Source: Luteimonas sp. JM171 (GTDB lineage Bacteria > Pseudomonadota > Gammaproteobacteria > Xanthomonadales > Xanthomonadaceae). Taken from it: 64,000 bases of DNA. The notes under the pieces were generated by a model. The model saw only the letters and a program-made list of their open reading frames with translations, was not told the origin of the DNA and made no database searches. The stretch is from contig NZ_CP017074.1 in the NCBI RefSeq assembly GCF_001717465.1, forward strand, positions 1,020,873 to 1,084,872, given 5' to 3'. This document shows positions 20,545 through 28,855 of the stretch, one piece after another (the first letter of the stretch is position 1; each line of letters starts with the position of its first letter). Made by a program: the position numbers and the translations under genes.

Positions 20545-21306
20545 ATGCTGCAGGAAACCACCAACGCCCCTACCGGAGCCGCCGACGGCGCCGCAGCGCT
20601 TCAGCAGATGGGCTTCGCCGACATGATCCAGCACCTGGACGTGGTCGGCTGGACTGCTCTGCTCACCCTCCTCACGATGTCCGCGCTGTCGATCTACTGG
20701 ATCATCTTCAACTTCTTCAAGAACCAGCGCCTGCGGGCCAACTCGGACCGCGTGATCAACACGTTCTGGGAAACGCCGAACGCGCAGGACGCCATCCGCT
20801 TCATGGAAGAGCAGCGCCCGAGCGAGCCCTTCTCCAAGATTGCGCTTGACGCCGCCCAGGCGGCCGCCCACCACCAGCGCCAGGAAGGCTCGCGCCTTGC
20901 CGAGTCGCTGACCCGCTCCGAATACGTCGACCGCGCCCTGCGCCAGGCCGTCGTGCGCGAATCGCTGCGCCTGGAGTCCGGCCTGACCCTGCTCGCCACC
21001 GTGGGCTCGATCGCCCCGTTCGTGGGTCTGCTGGGTACGGTGTGGGGCATCTACCGCGCCCTGATCCGCATCGGCGCCAGCGGCCAGGCCGACATCGGCG
21101 CGGTTGCCGGTCCGGTCGGTGAGGCCCTGATCATGACCGCGATCGGTCTGGGCGTCGCGATCCCGGCGGTGCTGGGCTACAACTTCTTCACCCGTGCCAA
21201 CCGGATGATCAACAACAAGCTCGACACCTTCGCGCACGACCTGCACGACTTCTTCGCGATCGGTTCGCGCGTCGGCGACGTTCCCGCCCCGGCGAAGAAG
21301 GCCTGA
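20545..21306 (+). CDS. exbB: Proton channel subunit ExbB
   Basis: MotA/TolQ/ExbB family proton channel, 253 residues with three membrane segments (about residues 35-55, 145-165, 190-210). Family motifs ATVGSIAPFVGLLGTVWGIY and GPVGEALIMTAIGLGVAIPA are intact. It follows tonB by 95 bases and precedes two exbD genes with short gaps, giving a complete inner-membrane energising complex. Confidence 0.96.
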   Translation: MLQETTNAPTGAADGAAALQQMGFADMIQHLDVVGWTALLTLLTMSALSIYWIIFNFFKNQRLRANSDRVINTFWETPNAQDAIRFMEEQRPSEPFSKIALDAAQAAAHHQRQEGSRLAESLTRSEYVDRALRQAVVRESLRLESGLTLLATVGSIAPFVGLLGTVWGIYRALIRIGASGQADIGAVAGPVGEALIMTAIGLGVAIPAVLGYNFFTRANRMINNKLDTFAHDLHDFFAIGSRVGDVPAPAKKA

Positions 21307-21332
21307 CCCGGACAGACTGAGGGAGGCCGCAT

Positions 21333-21752
21333 ATGTCCTACAGTGGCAACCAAGGTGGCGGCGAACCAATGGCCGCCATGAACGTCGTACCGCTGGTCGA
21401 CGTGATGCTGGTGCTGCTCATCATCTTCATGGTGACGGCACCGCTGATGGCACACCGGGTGGAAGTGGAGCTTCCAAGGGCCGATCTGGAAGATCGGCCG
21501 GATACCGCGCCGCCGGCGCCCCCGATCACCATCGCGGTCAAGGACAATGGGGATATCTTCCTCAATGACCAGCCGGTCACCCATGAGCTGCTGGAAAGCG
21601 CGCTCTCGGTGGAAGCCCAGAAGACCCCGCAACCGCCCGTCAACGTGCGCGGGGACCGCACCACCCCGTACCGGGTGATCAACGAAGTGGTGACCATCGC
21701 GCAGTCCCAGGGCATGCGCAAGGTCGGCTTCGTCGCCACCCGCGAAAACTGA
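21333..21752 (+). CDS. exbD1: ExbD-family proton channel subunit 1
   Basis: 139 residues, single N-terminal membrane helix [20 protein letters not shown] with the essential Asp of VDVMLV, and a periplasmic domain ending GMRKVGFVATREN. Preceded by GGGAGG. The first of two adjacent ExbD paralogues; in Xanthomonas two exbD genes at this locus are known, and the second is dispensable for iron uptake there. Confidence 0.94.
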   Translation: MSYSGNQGGGEPMAAMNVVPLVDVMLVLLIIFMVTAPLMAHRVEVELPRADLEDRPDTAPPAPPITIAVKDNGDIFLNDQPVTHELLESALSVEAQKTPQPPVNVRGDRTTPYRVINEVVTIAQSQGMRKVGFVATREN

Positions 21753-21764
21753 CGGAGGCCCGCA

Positions 21765-22178
21765 ATGGCATTCAGTACCAGCTCCGGCGAAGGGCCCATG
21801 GCCGACATCAACATCATCCCGCTTGCGGACGTGATGCTGGTGTTGCTGATCATCTTCATGGTGACCGCCCCGCAGCTGTCGTATCCGATCGACATCGACC
21901 TGCCCCAGCGCTCGGTCGATCCGCCGGAACAGCGCGTCGACCCGCCCGAACCGATCCGCCTGCGGATCGACGGCGCGGGCCAGGTGTTCTGGAACGACAG
22001 CCCGACCCCGATGAGCGCCCTGCGCAACATGATGGAAGCCGAGGTCCAGCGCGATCCGGGCAACCAGCCCACGCTGGAGATCGACGCGGCCGAGGACTCG
22101 CAGTACGGGGTCCTGGCCAAGGTCCTGGCCGAAGCCAAGAACGCGCAGATGCAGAAGATCGGTTTCGTCAAGAAGTAA
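21765..22178 (+). CDS. exbD2: ExbD-family proton channel subunit 2
   Basis: 137 residues, 12 bases after exbD1, with GGAGG upstream. Same layout: membrane helix [20 protein letters not shown] with conserved Asp, periplasmic domain ending MQKIGFVKK. It differs in having a Pro-rich linker with a repeated DPPE motif. Probably gives the Exb complex an alternative composition. A strong terminator follows. Confidence 0.93.
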   Translation: MAFSTSSGEGPMADINIIPLADVMLVLLIIFMVTAPQLSYPIDIDLPQRSVDPPEQRVDPPEPIRLRIDGAGQVFWNDSPTPMSALRNMMEAEVQRDPGNQPTLEIDAAEDSQYGVLAKVLAEAKNAQMQKIGFVKK

Positions 22179-22238
22179 CCGGCCCTCCCGGCGCGCCGTT
22201 GCCTGCAGCGCGGCGCCACCGGAGCCAGCCAGTCTTGG

Positions 22239-22268
22239 ACGCCGCCCTCCCGGGCGGCGTTCTTTTTT
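22239..22268 (+). terminator. Rho-independent terminator of tonB-exbBD
   Basis: ACGCCGCCC (22239-22247), loop TCCC, GGGCGGCGT (22252-22260), then TTCTTTTTT. GC-rich stem plus U tract, just before the convergent pdxJ. Confidence 0.9.
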
Positions 22269-22283
22269 GTGCGACGTGGAACC

Positions 22284-23036
22284 TCAGCCGCGGACGATCT
22301 GCACGTAGCGGGCGACCGTGGGCGCCAGCCCGTCGTACAGCGCCTCGCCGATCAGGGCATGCCCGATCGAAACCTCCAGCACGTTGGGCACGCCGGCCAG
22401 GAATGCACCCAGGTTCGCCTGGTCCAGGTCATGGCCGGCATTGACGCCCAGCCCGGCCTCCTGTGCCCGCCGCGCCGCCTCGGCAAACAGCGCCAGGCTG
22501 GCTTCCGCATCGCCGCCCGCGTGGGCCTCGGCCCACGGCCCGGTGTAGAGCTCGATGCGGTCCGCGCCCAGCTCGGCCGCGCGCGCCAGCGCAGGGCCCG
22601 AGTCGGCGTCTGCGAACAGGCTGACGCGGCAGCCCATCTGCTTGAGCGCCGCCACGGGTTCGCGCAGCCGCGCGGCATCGGCGATGAAATCAAAGCCGTG
22701 GTCGGAGGTCAGCTGGTCGTCGCCATCGGGCACCAGCGTGGCCTGGTCGGGCTGGACCCGCTCGCACAGGGCCAGGAACCCCGGATAACCGGCCCGCGGC
22801 GCGGCAAAGGGGTTGCCCTCCAGGTTGAACTCCACGCCGCGTGCCCGGCACAGCTTCGCCAGCGCGAGCACATCGTGCGTGCGCGCATGGCGCGCGTCGG
22901 GTCGCGGATGCACGGTGATGCCATCGGCGCCGGCATCCAGGCAGCTGATCGCCGCGCGGAGCACGTCGGGGTCGTTGCCACCGCGCGAATTGCGCAGCAG
23001 CGCGACCTTGTTGAGGTTGACGCTCAGGCGGGTCAT
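22284..23036 (-). CDS. pdxJ: Pyridoxine 5'-phosphate synthase PdxJ
   Basis: Condenses 1-deoxyxylulose 5-phosphate with 3-amino-2-oxopropyl phosphate to form pyridoxine phosphate, the last ring-forming step of vitamin B6 synthesis. 250 residues, TIM barrel. Motifs: [20 protein letters not shown] at the N-terminus, [21 protein letters not shown], and [15 protein letters not shown] near the C-terminus. Convergent with exbD2, as in Xanthomonas. Confidence 0.96.
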   Translation of the reverse strand: MTRLSVNLNKVALLRNSRGGNDPDVLRAAISCLDAGADGITVHPRPDARHARTHDVLALAKLCRARGVEFNLEGNPFAAPRAGYPGFLALCERVQPDQATLVPDGDDQLTSDHGFDFIADAARLREPVAALKQMGCRVSLFADADSGPALARAAELGADRIELYTGPWAEAHAGGDAEASLALFAEAARRAQEAGLGVNAGHDLDQANLGAFLAGVPNVLEVSIGHALIGEALYDGLAPTVARYVQIVRG

Positions 23037-23067
23037 GCCGGAACCGCCCGCTCCCGGCCGCGGACGA

Positions 23068-23334
23068 TCATGCTTCCGATGCCGGCCCGCGCGTCTCTGC
23101 AGCGGCGGCGCGGCGAGCCTCGGCCTGTTCCCGCATCCGCCGCAGTTCCTGGGGATCGATCATCAGCGCATCGTCGCGGGTCTGGCTGCCGACCCGCTGG
23201 GCCAGCAGGCCCATCACCCAGACCACCAGCAGGGCCAGCGCGGCCAGGATGCAGATGACGGCAATCGCGATCGACTTGGTCGTCATCGCGATGGCAAAGG
23301 CCGCAATGGCCAGGAGCAGGAACAGCCAGGGCAT
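23068..23334 (-). CDS. Small two-helix membrane protein, unknown function
   Basis: 88 residues from ATG 23334, with AAGGAAG upstream; the open frame extends 75 bases further with no support. Two hydrophobic segments, [16 protein letters not shown] and [20 protein letters not shown], then a charged cytosolic tail rich in Arg/Glu/Ala ([18 protein letters not shown]). No family recognised. It lies between pdxJ and cls on the same strand. Confidence 0.7.
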   Translation of the reverse strand: MPWLFLLLAIAAFAIAMTTKSIAIAVICILAALALLVVWVMGLLAQRVGSQTRDDALMIDPQELRRMREQAEARRAAAAETRGPASEA

Positions 23335-23423
23335 GGCAACGACCTCTTCCTTGGACGCGCCCAGTCTAACCGTTGCAACGGCGGGTTGAAGCCGCTGGCG
23401 CGCCGGCAACGGCCGCTGGTCCG

Positions 23424-24869
23424 CTAGAGCAGCGGTGACAGCAGTCGGGCCAGTGCCTCCGGCAATCGGTGGCGCAGCGGCCGCTTCGATTCGGCCTTCA
23501 CTTCCGGCGCGTTCTCGAACTCGCCCTCGAGGTGCTGCTCGAGCTCGGCCGCCAGTTCCTCGCCATCCAGCAGCATCGACACCTCGAAGTTGAGGCGGAA
23601 GCTGCGATGGTCGAAGTTCGCGCTGCCCACCAGCACCATGTGTTCATCAATCAGCAGCGCCTTGGTGTGCAGCATCCTCGGGCCATATTCGTGCACCTTG
23701 ACCCCGGCTTCCATCAGCGTGTCGAAGTAGGAGCGTGCCGCCAGCGTGGCCAGCACCGAGTCGCTGCGCTTGGGCACCAGCAGGCGCACGTCGAGCCCGG
23801 CCAGCGCGGCCGAGGTCAGCGCCATGATCGCCGCCTCGCCGGGGACGAAATACGGCGTGGCCAGCCAGACCCGCTGGCGGGCACCGTGGATCGCCCCGAC
23901 GTAAAGGCGGTGGATCGCCTCCCAGGACGAATCCGGCCCCGATGCCAACACCAGCGCCGGGGTCTCGCCGGGCGTGACGGGCCGGGGCGTCTGCGCCGCG
24001 ATCTCCTCCAGGCAATCGTCCTCGCCCGCGGAATAGATCCAGTCCTCGGCAAACACCCGCTGCAGGCGCAGCACCGCCTCGCCTTCCACCCGCAGGTGCA
24101 GGTCCCGGAACGCGTCCTCGCTGTGCCGCTCGTCGTGGTCATCGCTGATGTTGACGCTGCCGGTGTAGCCGATGCGCCCGTCGATCACCACGATCTTGCG
24201 GTGCGAGCGCAGGTTGACCCACGGCCGCTGCCAGACCCGGCCGAACCTGGGCGGGTGGAACCAGGCCACCTCGCCGCCGGCTTCGATCAGGTCGGTGAAG
24301 AACCGGCGCGAGCGGTGGCCGCCCACCGCGTCGATCAGCAGCCGCACCTTGACCCCTGACCGTGCACGTTCGACCAGCGCGTCGCGCAGCGCGGTGCCGG
24401 CGTTGTCCGGGTGGTAGATGTAGTACTCCAGATGAATGTGGAATCGCGCAGCCCGCACATCCTCCAGCAGCGCATCGTAGGTGGCGCAACCGTCGATGAG
24501 CAGGCGGATGTCACTGGCGCGGCTGCGCCGCAGGCCGGTGGTCATCTCCGCCAGGCGGATGAGCTCGGCGGTTTCGGTGGCTTCGTCGGTGTAGTCCGCC
24601 TCCCCGGTCATCCGCGCACGGCTGGTTTCGCGCCGCAGCCGGTGGCGCCGGATCTTCTGCGGGCCGAACACGTGGTAGACCAGAAAGCCCAGGTAGGGCA
24701 GCAGCGCCAGCCCCAGCAGCCAGCTCAGGGTGGCCACCGGCTCGCGCTTCTGCAGGATGATCCAGCCGCCCAGCAGCAGCACGTACAGCAGCCATCCCAG
24801 CACCAGCAGCGTCACCAGGCCGGAGCCGGAAGTAAGTGATTCCCAGCCGCGCAGCAGCATGTCCTGCAT
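23424..24869 (-). CDS. cls: Cardiolipin synthase (phospholipase D superfamily)
   Basis: Makes cardiolipin from two phosphatidylglycerol molecules at the inner membrane. 481 residues: two N-terminal membrane segments (LVTLLVLGWLLYVLLLGGWI and TLSWLLGLALLPYLGFLVYH), then two HKD motifs, HRKIVVIDGRIGYTGS (about residue 224) and HTKALLIDEHMVLVGSANFD (about 400). Both active-site halves are intact. Divergent from the fap-like operon, sharing a 281-base intergenic region. Confidence 0.95.
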   Translation of the reverse strand: MQDMLLRGWESLTSGSGLVTLLVLGWLLYVLLLGGWIILQKREPVATLSWLLGLALLPYLGFLVYHVFGPQKIRRHRLRRETSRARMTGEADYTDEATETAELIRLAEMTTGLRRSRASDIRLLIDGCATYDALLEDVRAARFHIHLEYYIYHPDNAGTALRDALVERARSGVKVRLLIDAVGGHRSRRFFTDLIEAGGEVAWFHPPRFGRVWQRPWVNLRSHRKIVVIDGRIGYTGSVNISDDHDERHSEDAFRDLHLRVEGEAVLRLQRVFAEDWIYSAGEDDCLEEIAAQTPRPVTPGETPALVLASGPDSSWEAIHRLYVGAIHGARQRVWLATPYFVPGEAAIMALTSAALAGLDVRLLVPKRSDSVLATLAARSYFDTLMEAGVKVHEYGPRMLHTKALLIDEHMVLVGSANFDHRSFRLNFEVSMLLDGEELAAELEQHLEGEFENAPEVKAESKRPLRHRLPEALARLLSPLL

Positions 24870-24949
24870 CGTTTCGATCCATGGGCGGGCGCCGGCCTGG
24901 CGCGGCCACAGGCTAACCGACCCGGGGCCTGTAACAACGTGGTGTCCGC

Positions 24950-24967
24950 TGTAACGGCGGCGTTACA
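24950..24967. promoter_or_regulatory. Candidate upstream activator site 1
   Basis: TGTAACG (24950-24956), spacer GCGG, CGTTACA (24961-24967): a perfect seven-base inverted repeat, centred about 168 bases before the predicted sigma-54 start. A further half-site TGTAACA lies at 24930-24936. Proposed binding site for the sigma-54 activator encoded at 31123-32448. Confidence 0.65.
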
Positions 24968-25019
24968 CCCCGAAAGACCGCGCCGCTGCGCGATTTTCCC
25001 CGCCCTGCGGCCGTGGATG

Positions 25020-25037
25020 TGTAACGCCCGCGTTCCA
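25020..25037. promoter_or_regulatory. Candidate upstream activator site 2
   Basis: TGTAACG (25020-25026), spacer CCCG, CGTTCCA (25031-25037): the same arms as site 1 with one changed base, 70 bases further downstream centre to centre. Repetition of the motif at this distance supports a specific enhancer-type element. Confidence 0.6.
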
Positions 25038-25069
25038 GTTGCATGGTTTCGATGCGAGGAATGTTGCCG

Positions 25070-25082
25070 CAAGTCATTGATT
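25070..25082. promoter_or_regulatory. Candidate IHF binding site
   Basis: CAAGTCATTGATT fits YAANNNNTTGATW, the reverse complement of the IHF consensus WATCAANNNNTTR, at every position. It lies between the proposed activator sites and the -24/-12 element, where IHF bending is needed at sigma-54 promoters. Confidence 0.6.
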
Positions 25083-25099
25083 TTACCGGACAAAAACGG

Positions 25100-25116
25100 T
25101 TGGCACGGCTCCTGCG
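25100..25116 (+). promoter_or_regulatory. Sigma-54 (-24/-12) promoter of the fap-like operon
   Basis: TTGGCACGGCTCCTGCG compared with consensus YTGGCACGrNNNTTGCW: the -24 GG (25102-25103) and -12 GC (25114-25115) are exactly ten bases apart and only two less critical bases differ. Expected start near 25127, about 25 bases before the first gene. Confidence 0.8.
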
Positions 25117-25150
25117 TTGATAAGGGGCGCTATCCGTTGAGTGCCCCGCA

Positions 25151-25645
25151 ATGACCAGACCCACCCTTCCGCTGTTTGTCACCCTGGCCGCAGCTGCGAT
25201 GCTGCCGGGCCTCGCGGACGCGGCCGATGCGCGCGCCGGGGTCCATGCCCGGCACGGCGAGATGACCGTGCTGCGCGACGTCCACGCACGCCACGCCTAC
25301 CGCCAGGTGCCCAAGGGCATGGCCCTGATCGTTGATCCCACGCCCAACCGCGAGATCAACAACGGCCTGGGGCTGGGGGAAATGAGCGACGCCGACTTCG
25401 CCACCATTTCTTCGGGCCAGACCCTGTCGCAGCTGCGATCGGTGTCGGGCATTGATGCCACCGTGAACAACGCGATCGGCGTGGGCCTGGGCACCGGCCA
25501 GGTGCAGCACTCCGGCACCGGCGTGGGCGGTACCCCGACCGGCCCCCTGGGCACCGTGGGCGCCACCACCCGCGGCATCAGCGGGCATGTGACCGGCGCG
25601 CTCTCCAATCTTCCGTTCGGCAAGTCCGGGCAGGGCGGGCCGTGA
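25151..25645 (+). CDS. fapA: FapA-like small secreted protein
   Basis: 164 residues, signal peptide ending GLADAADA. A conserved-looking centre reads YRQVPKGMALIVDPTPNREI then LGEMSDADFATISSGQTLSQ; the C-terminal third is Gly/Thr-rich and low complexity. It holds the fapA position, first in the operon and 24 bases downstream of the predicted sigma-54 start. In Pseudomonas, FapA is a periplasmic protein that influences subunit handling. Assignment rests mainly on operon position, length and export, so the gene name is tentative. Its stop overlaps the GTG start of the next gene. Confidence 0.62.
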   Translation: MTRPTLPLFVTLAAAAMLPGLADAADARAGVHARHGEMTVLRDVHARHAYRQVPKGMALIVDPTPNREINNGLGLGEMSDADFATISSGQTLSQLRSVSGIDATVNNAIGVGLGTGQVQHSGTGVGGTPTGPLGTVGATTRGISGHVTGALSNLPFGKSGQGGP

Positions 25646-26295
25646 CCATGCGCGGCATCACGGGGGCGTTCATGCTGATGATCGCGCTGTCCATGCAGGC
25701 GCTGCCCGCGCACGCGCAGCAGGCCGGCGACGACTACGCCGACATGCTCCAGTACCTGGCTGAGACCCGCATCGGCGACGACGTGCTGGCCGGCGCCAGC
25801 GGCGCCATCGCGGTCAACATCGCCGCCGGCGATCTCAACCAGCAGGCCAACCTGCGCAGCATCGCGATCGGCGAATACGCCCAGGCGTCGAGCGTCGCGC
25901 TGCAGCGCCACCACACCGACGTGGCGACGGCGCCGGACCACGCCATCGCCGTCATTTCAGGCAACGCCCTGCAGGGCGCGGGCGGCCTGGCATCGATCAA
26001 CCAGGCCAGCGGCACCGGCAATGCGGAACTCAACGCAGTGACGGTGGCGCTGGCGCAACGGGGCATACGCGAGACCCCCGACGCGCTGTTGGCGTCGGCG
26101 GACTTTGCGTCGGCAGGAGTGCAAGCCATCTCCGAACCAGGGGCCGCAGGAACGCATACCCGAGAGGTGGGCGTTGATGGGTCCGCCTTGCAAGGGTTCG
26201 ACGGGGTTCTGCAGCTCAACCAGGCCGCGGGTGTCGCCAATGCCACGGAGAACAGGTTGCTGATCTCCGTGCAGGGCGGCGGCCCCGGCATTTGA
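25642..26295 (+). CDS. fapB: FapB-like minor amyloid subunit with three imperfect repeats
   Basis: 217 residues from GTG 25642 (GTGA overlap with the preceding stop); ATG 25648 is equally possible. Signal peptide ends LPAHAQ. Three repeats with Gly-x-hydrophobic-x-Asn-x-Ala-x-Gly-x-x-Asn spacing: GASGAIAVNIAAGDLNQQAN (about 51-70), LQGAGGLASINQASGTGNAE (110-129) and LQGFDGVLQLNQAAGVANAT (183-202). This is the repeat style of Fap amyloid subunits. The smaller size and position before the large repeat protein fit FapB, proposed nucleator in Pseudomonas. No cysteine is present. Confidence 0.72.
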   Translation: MTMRGITGAFMLMIALSMQALPAHAQQAGDDYADMLQYLAETRIGDDVLAGASGAIAVNIAAGDLNQQANLRSIAIGEYAQASSVALQRHHTDVATAPDHAIAVISGNALQGAGGLASINQASGTGNAELNAVTVALAQRGIRETPDALLASADFASAGVQAISEPGAAGTHTREVGVDGSALQGFDGVLQLNQAAGVANATENRLLISVQGGGPGI

Positions 26296-26324
26296 TCCAA
26301 GAAGGAAAACACCAGGAGACGATC

Positions 26325-27989
26325 ATGAAAGGCAATTTGAAGATCACGGCCCTTGCAGCCGCCGTCGCGAGCTTCGCGATGGGCACTGCCGCGGCGCAGG
26401 TGGCGCCGCCGGATGTCACCACCGCGGTCGACACCGACATCTACATCTGGGGCGATGTCGAAGCCGTGGGTGAAGTGGCGGTGGGCGGCGAGGTGAACGT
26501 TGGCGGCGACGTCAACTTCGACATCAACTACGAGCAGAACGACGTCGTCAACCGCAACGTCAACCTCAACGACGACCGCAGCTACACCGAAGACATCAAC
26601 GTCGCGGTCAACGACACCCTCAACTACACGACCAACCTGACCGAGGACCTGAGCTACTCGTCCGACATCTCCGAGGACCTGAGCTACACGTCCGAGATCA
26701 ACGAGGACATCAACTACACCGCCGACTTCGCCGAGAGCCATACGCTCACGACGAACGAATCGCACAACCTGGAGACCAACGAGGTCAGCTCCAACATCGT
26801 GCGCAACGAGTACGGCCGCACCGACATCCGGGGCGAGCGCGACGAGCACGGCGTGAGCGTGCAGATCGACAAGTCGCTGTCGCTGAGCTCGGACATCGCC
26901 TTCAGCGGCGACCCGACCATCAGCGGCGACATCGAGCTGGATTCGGCGGCGATCGCAGTGGTCGACAACCGCCAGTCCAACACCGGCAACGTTGGCCTGA
27001 ACGACATGCTCACCAATGACGCGTCGGCCGGTGACGACACCGCTTCGGGCGCGTCGGGCAACCTCCAGTTCAACATCGCCGCCGGCGACAACAACGTGCA
27101 GGACAACGCCGCGGCGCTTGCCGCCGCCGACGCCGGCTTCTCCTTCGGCCTCGCCGATGCCGAGATCTTCGTCAACCAGTACGGCTCGGGCAACACCACC
27201 GTCAACGAGGGCGTGACCAACAGCGCCGCCGTTTCCGGTGCGGCCTTTGACGGCGCCTCGGGCAACATCGGCGTCAACATCGCGTCGGGCAACAACAACA
27301 TGCAGAAGAACGCGATGACGTCCTCGGTTGCCACCGCCGCCTATGCGCAGGCCTCGGTGAGCTCCAACCAGGTGTCCTCCGGCAACATCGTGACCAACAC
27401 CGGCATCGTCGAAGAGATGACCGATTCGGTCGACGTCGCCCTGAGCGGAACCATCAGCGGCAGCATCGAGGGTTCGGCCACCGGCAGCTACGGCGGTTCC
27501 TCGGCCGGCGGCTACTCGGGTTCGGGCAACTCGTACCAGAGCAGCAACTTCTACGCCGACATCTGGGAAGGCGAGGAGCACCCGACCGGGCCCGCCATGG
27601 GCCACGCCGACTTCGACATCGAGAGCCAGGGCGCGGTCGAGAACCCGTTCCAGGACGGCGTCGGCGGCCTGGGCTTCGACAACGTCGAGTCCGGCAGCTA
27701 CGAGGGCAGCGAGCAGGGCGAACTGTCGTTCGACGAGCTCTCCTTCGCCGACCTGCAGGCCAGCCTAGCCGGCACCGTTTCCACCACCCAGTGGATCATC
27801 CGCGATGCGACCAACACCGCGGCCCTGTCCGGCAGCGCCTTCTCCGGCGCCTCGGGCAACATCGGTGTGAACCTGGCCGCCGGCGCCGGCAACATGCAGG
27901 CCAACAGCCTGTCCATGGCCGTCGCGCAGCCGGGTAACGGCGAAGCCCCGCCCCCGAGCAACGGTAACGGCGGCGGTAACGGTGAGTAA
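26325..27989 (+). CDS. fapC: FapC-like major amyloid fibre subunit
   Basis: 554 residues from ATG 26325, with CAGGAG upstream. Signal peptide ends MGTAAAQ. Residues 96-135 form four tandem decapeptides: NDTLNYTTNL, TEDLSYSSDI, SEDLSYTSEI, NEDINYTADF. Three Fap-type repeats follow: GASGNLQFNIAAGDNNVQDN (242-261), GASGNIGVNIASGNNNMQKN (310-329) and GASGNIGVNLAAGAGNMQAN (508-527), separated by long linkers, one of them Gly/Ser-rich (374-407). The protein is acidic, Asn-rich and lacks cysteine. In Pseudomonas, FapC is the main fibril component and polymerises outside the cell. Size, repeats and position support the same role here; fibril formation itself is inferred. Confidence 0.78.
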   Translation: MKGNLKITALAAAVASFAMGTAAAQVAPPDVTTAVDTDIYIWGDVEAVGEVAVGGEVNVGGDVNFDINYEQNDVVNRNVNLNDDRSYTEDINVAVNDTLNYTTNLTEDLSYSSDISEDLSYTSEINEDINYTADFAESHTLTTNESHNLETNEVSSNIVRNEYGRTDIRGERDEHGVSVQIDKSLSLSSDIAFSGDPTISGDIELDSAAIAVVDNRQSNTGNVGLNDMLTNDASAGDDTASGASGNLQFNIAAGDNNVQDNAAALAAADAGFSFGLADAEIFVNQYGSGNTTVNEGVTNSAAVSGAAFDGASGNIGVNIASGNNNMQKNAMTSSVATAAYAQASVSSNQVSSGNIVTNTGIVEEMTDSVDVALSGTISGSIEGSATGSYGGSSAGGYSGSGNSYQSSNFYADIWEGEEHPTGPAMGHADFDIESQGAVENPFQDGVGGLGFDNVESGSYEGSEQGELSFDELSFADLQASLAGTVSTTQWIIRDATNTAALSGSAFSGASGNIGVNLAAGAGNMQANSLSMAVAQPGNGEAPPPSNGNGGGNGE

Positions 27990-28052
27990 GAACGCACCCT
28001 GAGGGTGCACGAGGTTTCCCGGCCTTTCCCCTGTGGCCGGGATTCAATGGAA

Positions 28053-28102
28053 GCCCCGCTCCGCCTCCCCCGCGGAGCGGGGCCTTCCTTCGGAAAAGGA
28101 AG
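28053..28102 (+). other. Strong intercistronic hairpin after the major subunit gene
   Basis: GCCCCGCTCCGC (28053-28064), seven-base loop, GCGGAGCGGGGC (28072-28083): a perfect 12-pair stem, directly followed by a smaller one, CTTCC (28084-28088) with GGAAG (28098-28102). There is no U tract. It lies in the 118-base gap between fapC-like and fapD-like genes, the largest gap in the operon, and could act as an attenuator or 3' stabiliser. Confidence 0.6.
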
Positions 28103-28107
28103 ACCAG

Positions 28108-28842
28108 ATGATCAGGACACGGCCGCACTGGAACCTGGCAAGGCCCCTGGGGGCGATGCTTGCGCTCGCCGGAGGCCTGGCCGCACTCGCCGCTCCAGGC
28201 GCGTACGCCGCGGACATCCAGTTCGCCGGCGTGCTGCCCAACGGGGCGATGTTCACCAAGTCGGTCGAGAGCATGACCGAGAGCCGGTTCCGGCACCTGG
28301 TGCGGCAGGAGACCGACTACAGCTGCGGGGCCGCGGCGCTCGCCACCATCCTGCGCTACGCCTATCGGCTCGACGCCGACGAGGCCACGGTGATCGAAGG
28401 GATGATGATGGTGTCCGAGCCGGAGATCGTCCGCGAGCGCGGCTTCTCCCTGCTCGACATCAAGAACTACGTGGAATCACTGGGCATGCGCGGGCGCGGC
28501 TACCGGGTGGACGAGGAGCGGCTGCGCAGCCTGCGGGTGCCCGCGATCGTGCTGATGGACGTGGCCGGGTTCCGCCACTTCGTGGTGCTCAAGCAGGTCA
28601 TGGGCGACACCGTGGAGATCGGGGACCCGATGCTGGGCAACCGCAGCGTCCCGTTCGACGAATTCATGGAAGGGTGGCCGTCGCGGGCCGTGTTCGTCGT
28701 GATAGGCAGTGACTTCGACCGCAACACCGTGCTGCTTGATCCGCCTTCGCGCCCGAGCGCCAAGGCCCTGTATGCACGGCAGGGTCCGCTGACCGACGCC
28801 GAGCTGCTGGATTTCGGCTTCACCCACGCGGACCTGTTCTGA
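28108..28842 (+). CDS. fapD: FapD-like C39 family peptidase
   Basis: 244 residues from ATG 28108 (GGAAG upstream). Signal peptide ending GAYAADI. C39-type papain-like fold with Cys in DYSCGAAALATILRY (about residue 73), His in FRHFVVLK (about 157) and Asp in IGDPMLGN (about 173), so the catalytic triad is complete. FapD in Pseudomonas is a C39-like protease required for fibre production. An exported stand-alone C39 domain, with no ABC transporter attached and surrounded by amyloid subunit genes, is characteristic of the Fap system. Confidence 0.85.
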   Translation: MIRTRPHWNLARPLGAMLALAGGLAALAAPGAYAADIQFAGVLPNGAMFTKSVESMTESRFRHLVRQETDYSCGAAALATILRYAYRLDADEATVIEGMMMVSEPEIVRERGFSLLDIKNYVESLGMRGRGYRVDEERLRSLRVPAIVLMDVAGFRHFVVLKQVMGDTVEIGDPMLGNRSVPFDEFMEGWPSRAVFVVIGSDFDRNTVLLDPPSRPSAKALYARQGPLTDAELLDFGFTHADLF

Positions 28843-28855
28843 CAGGAACAACGAC

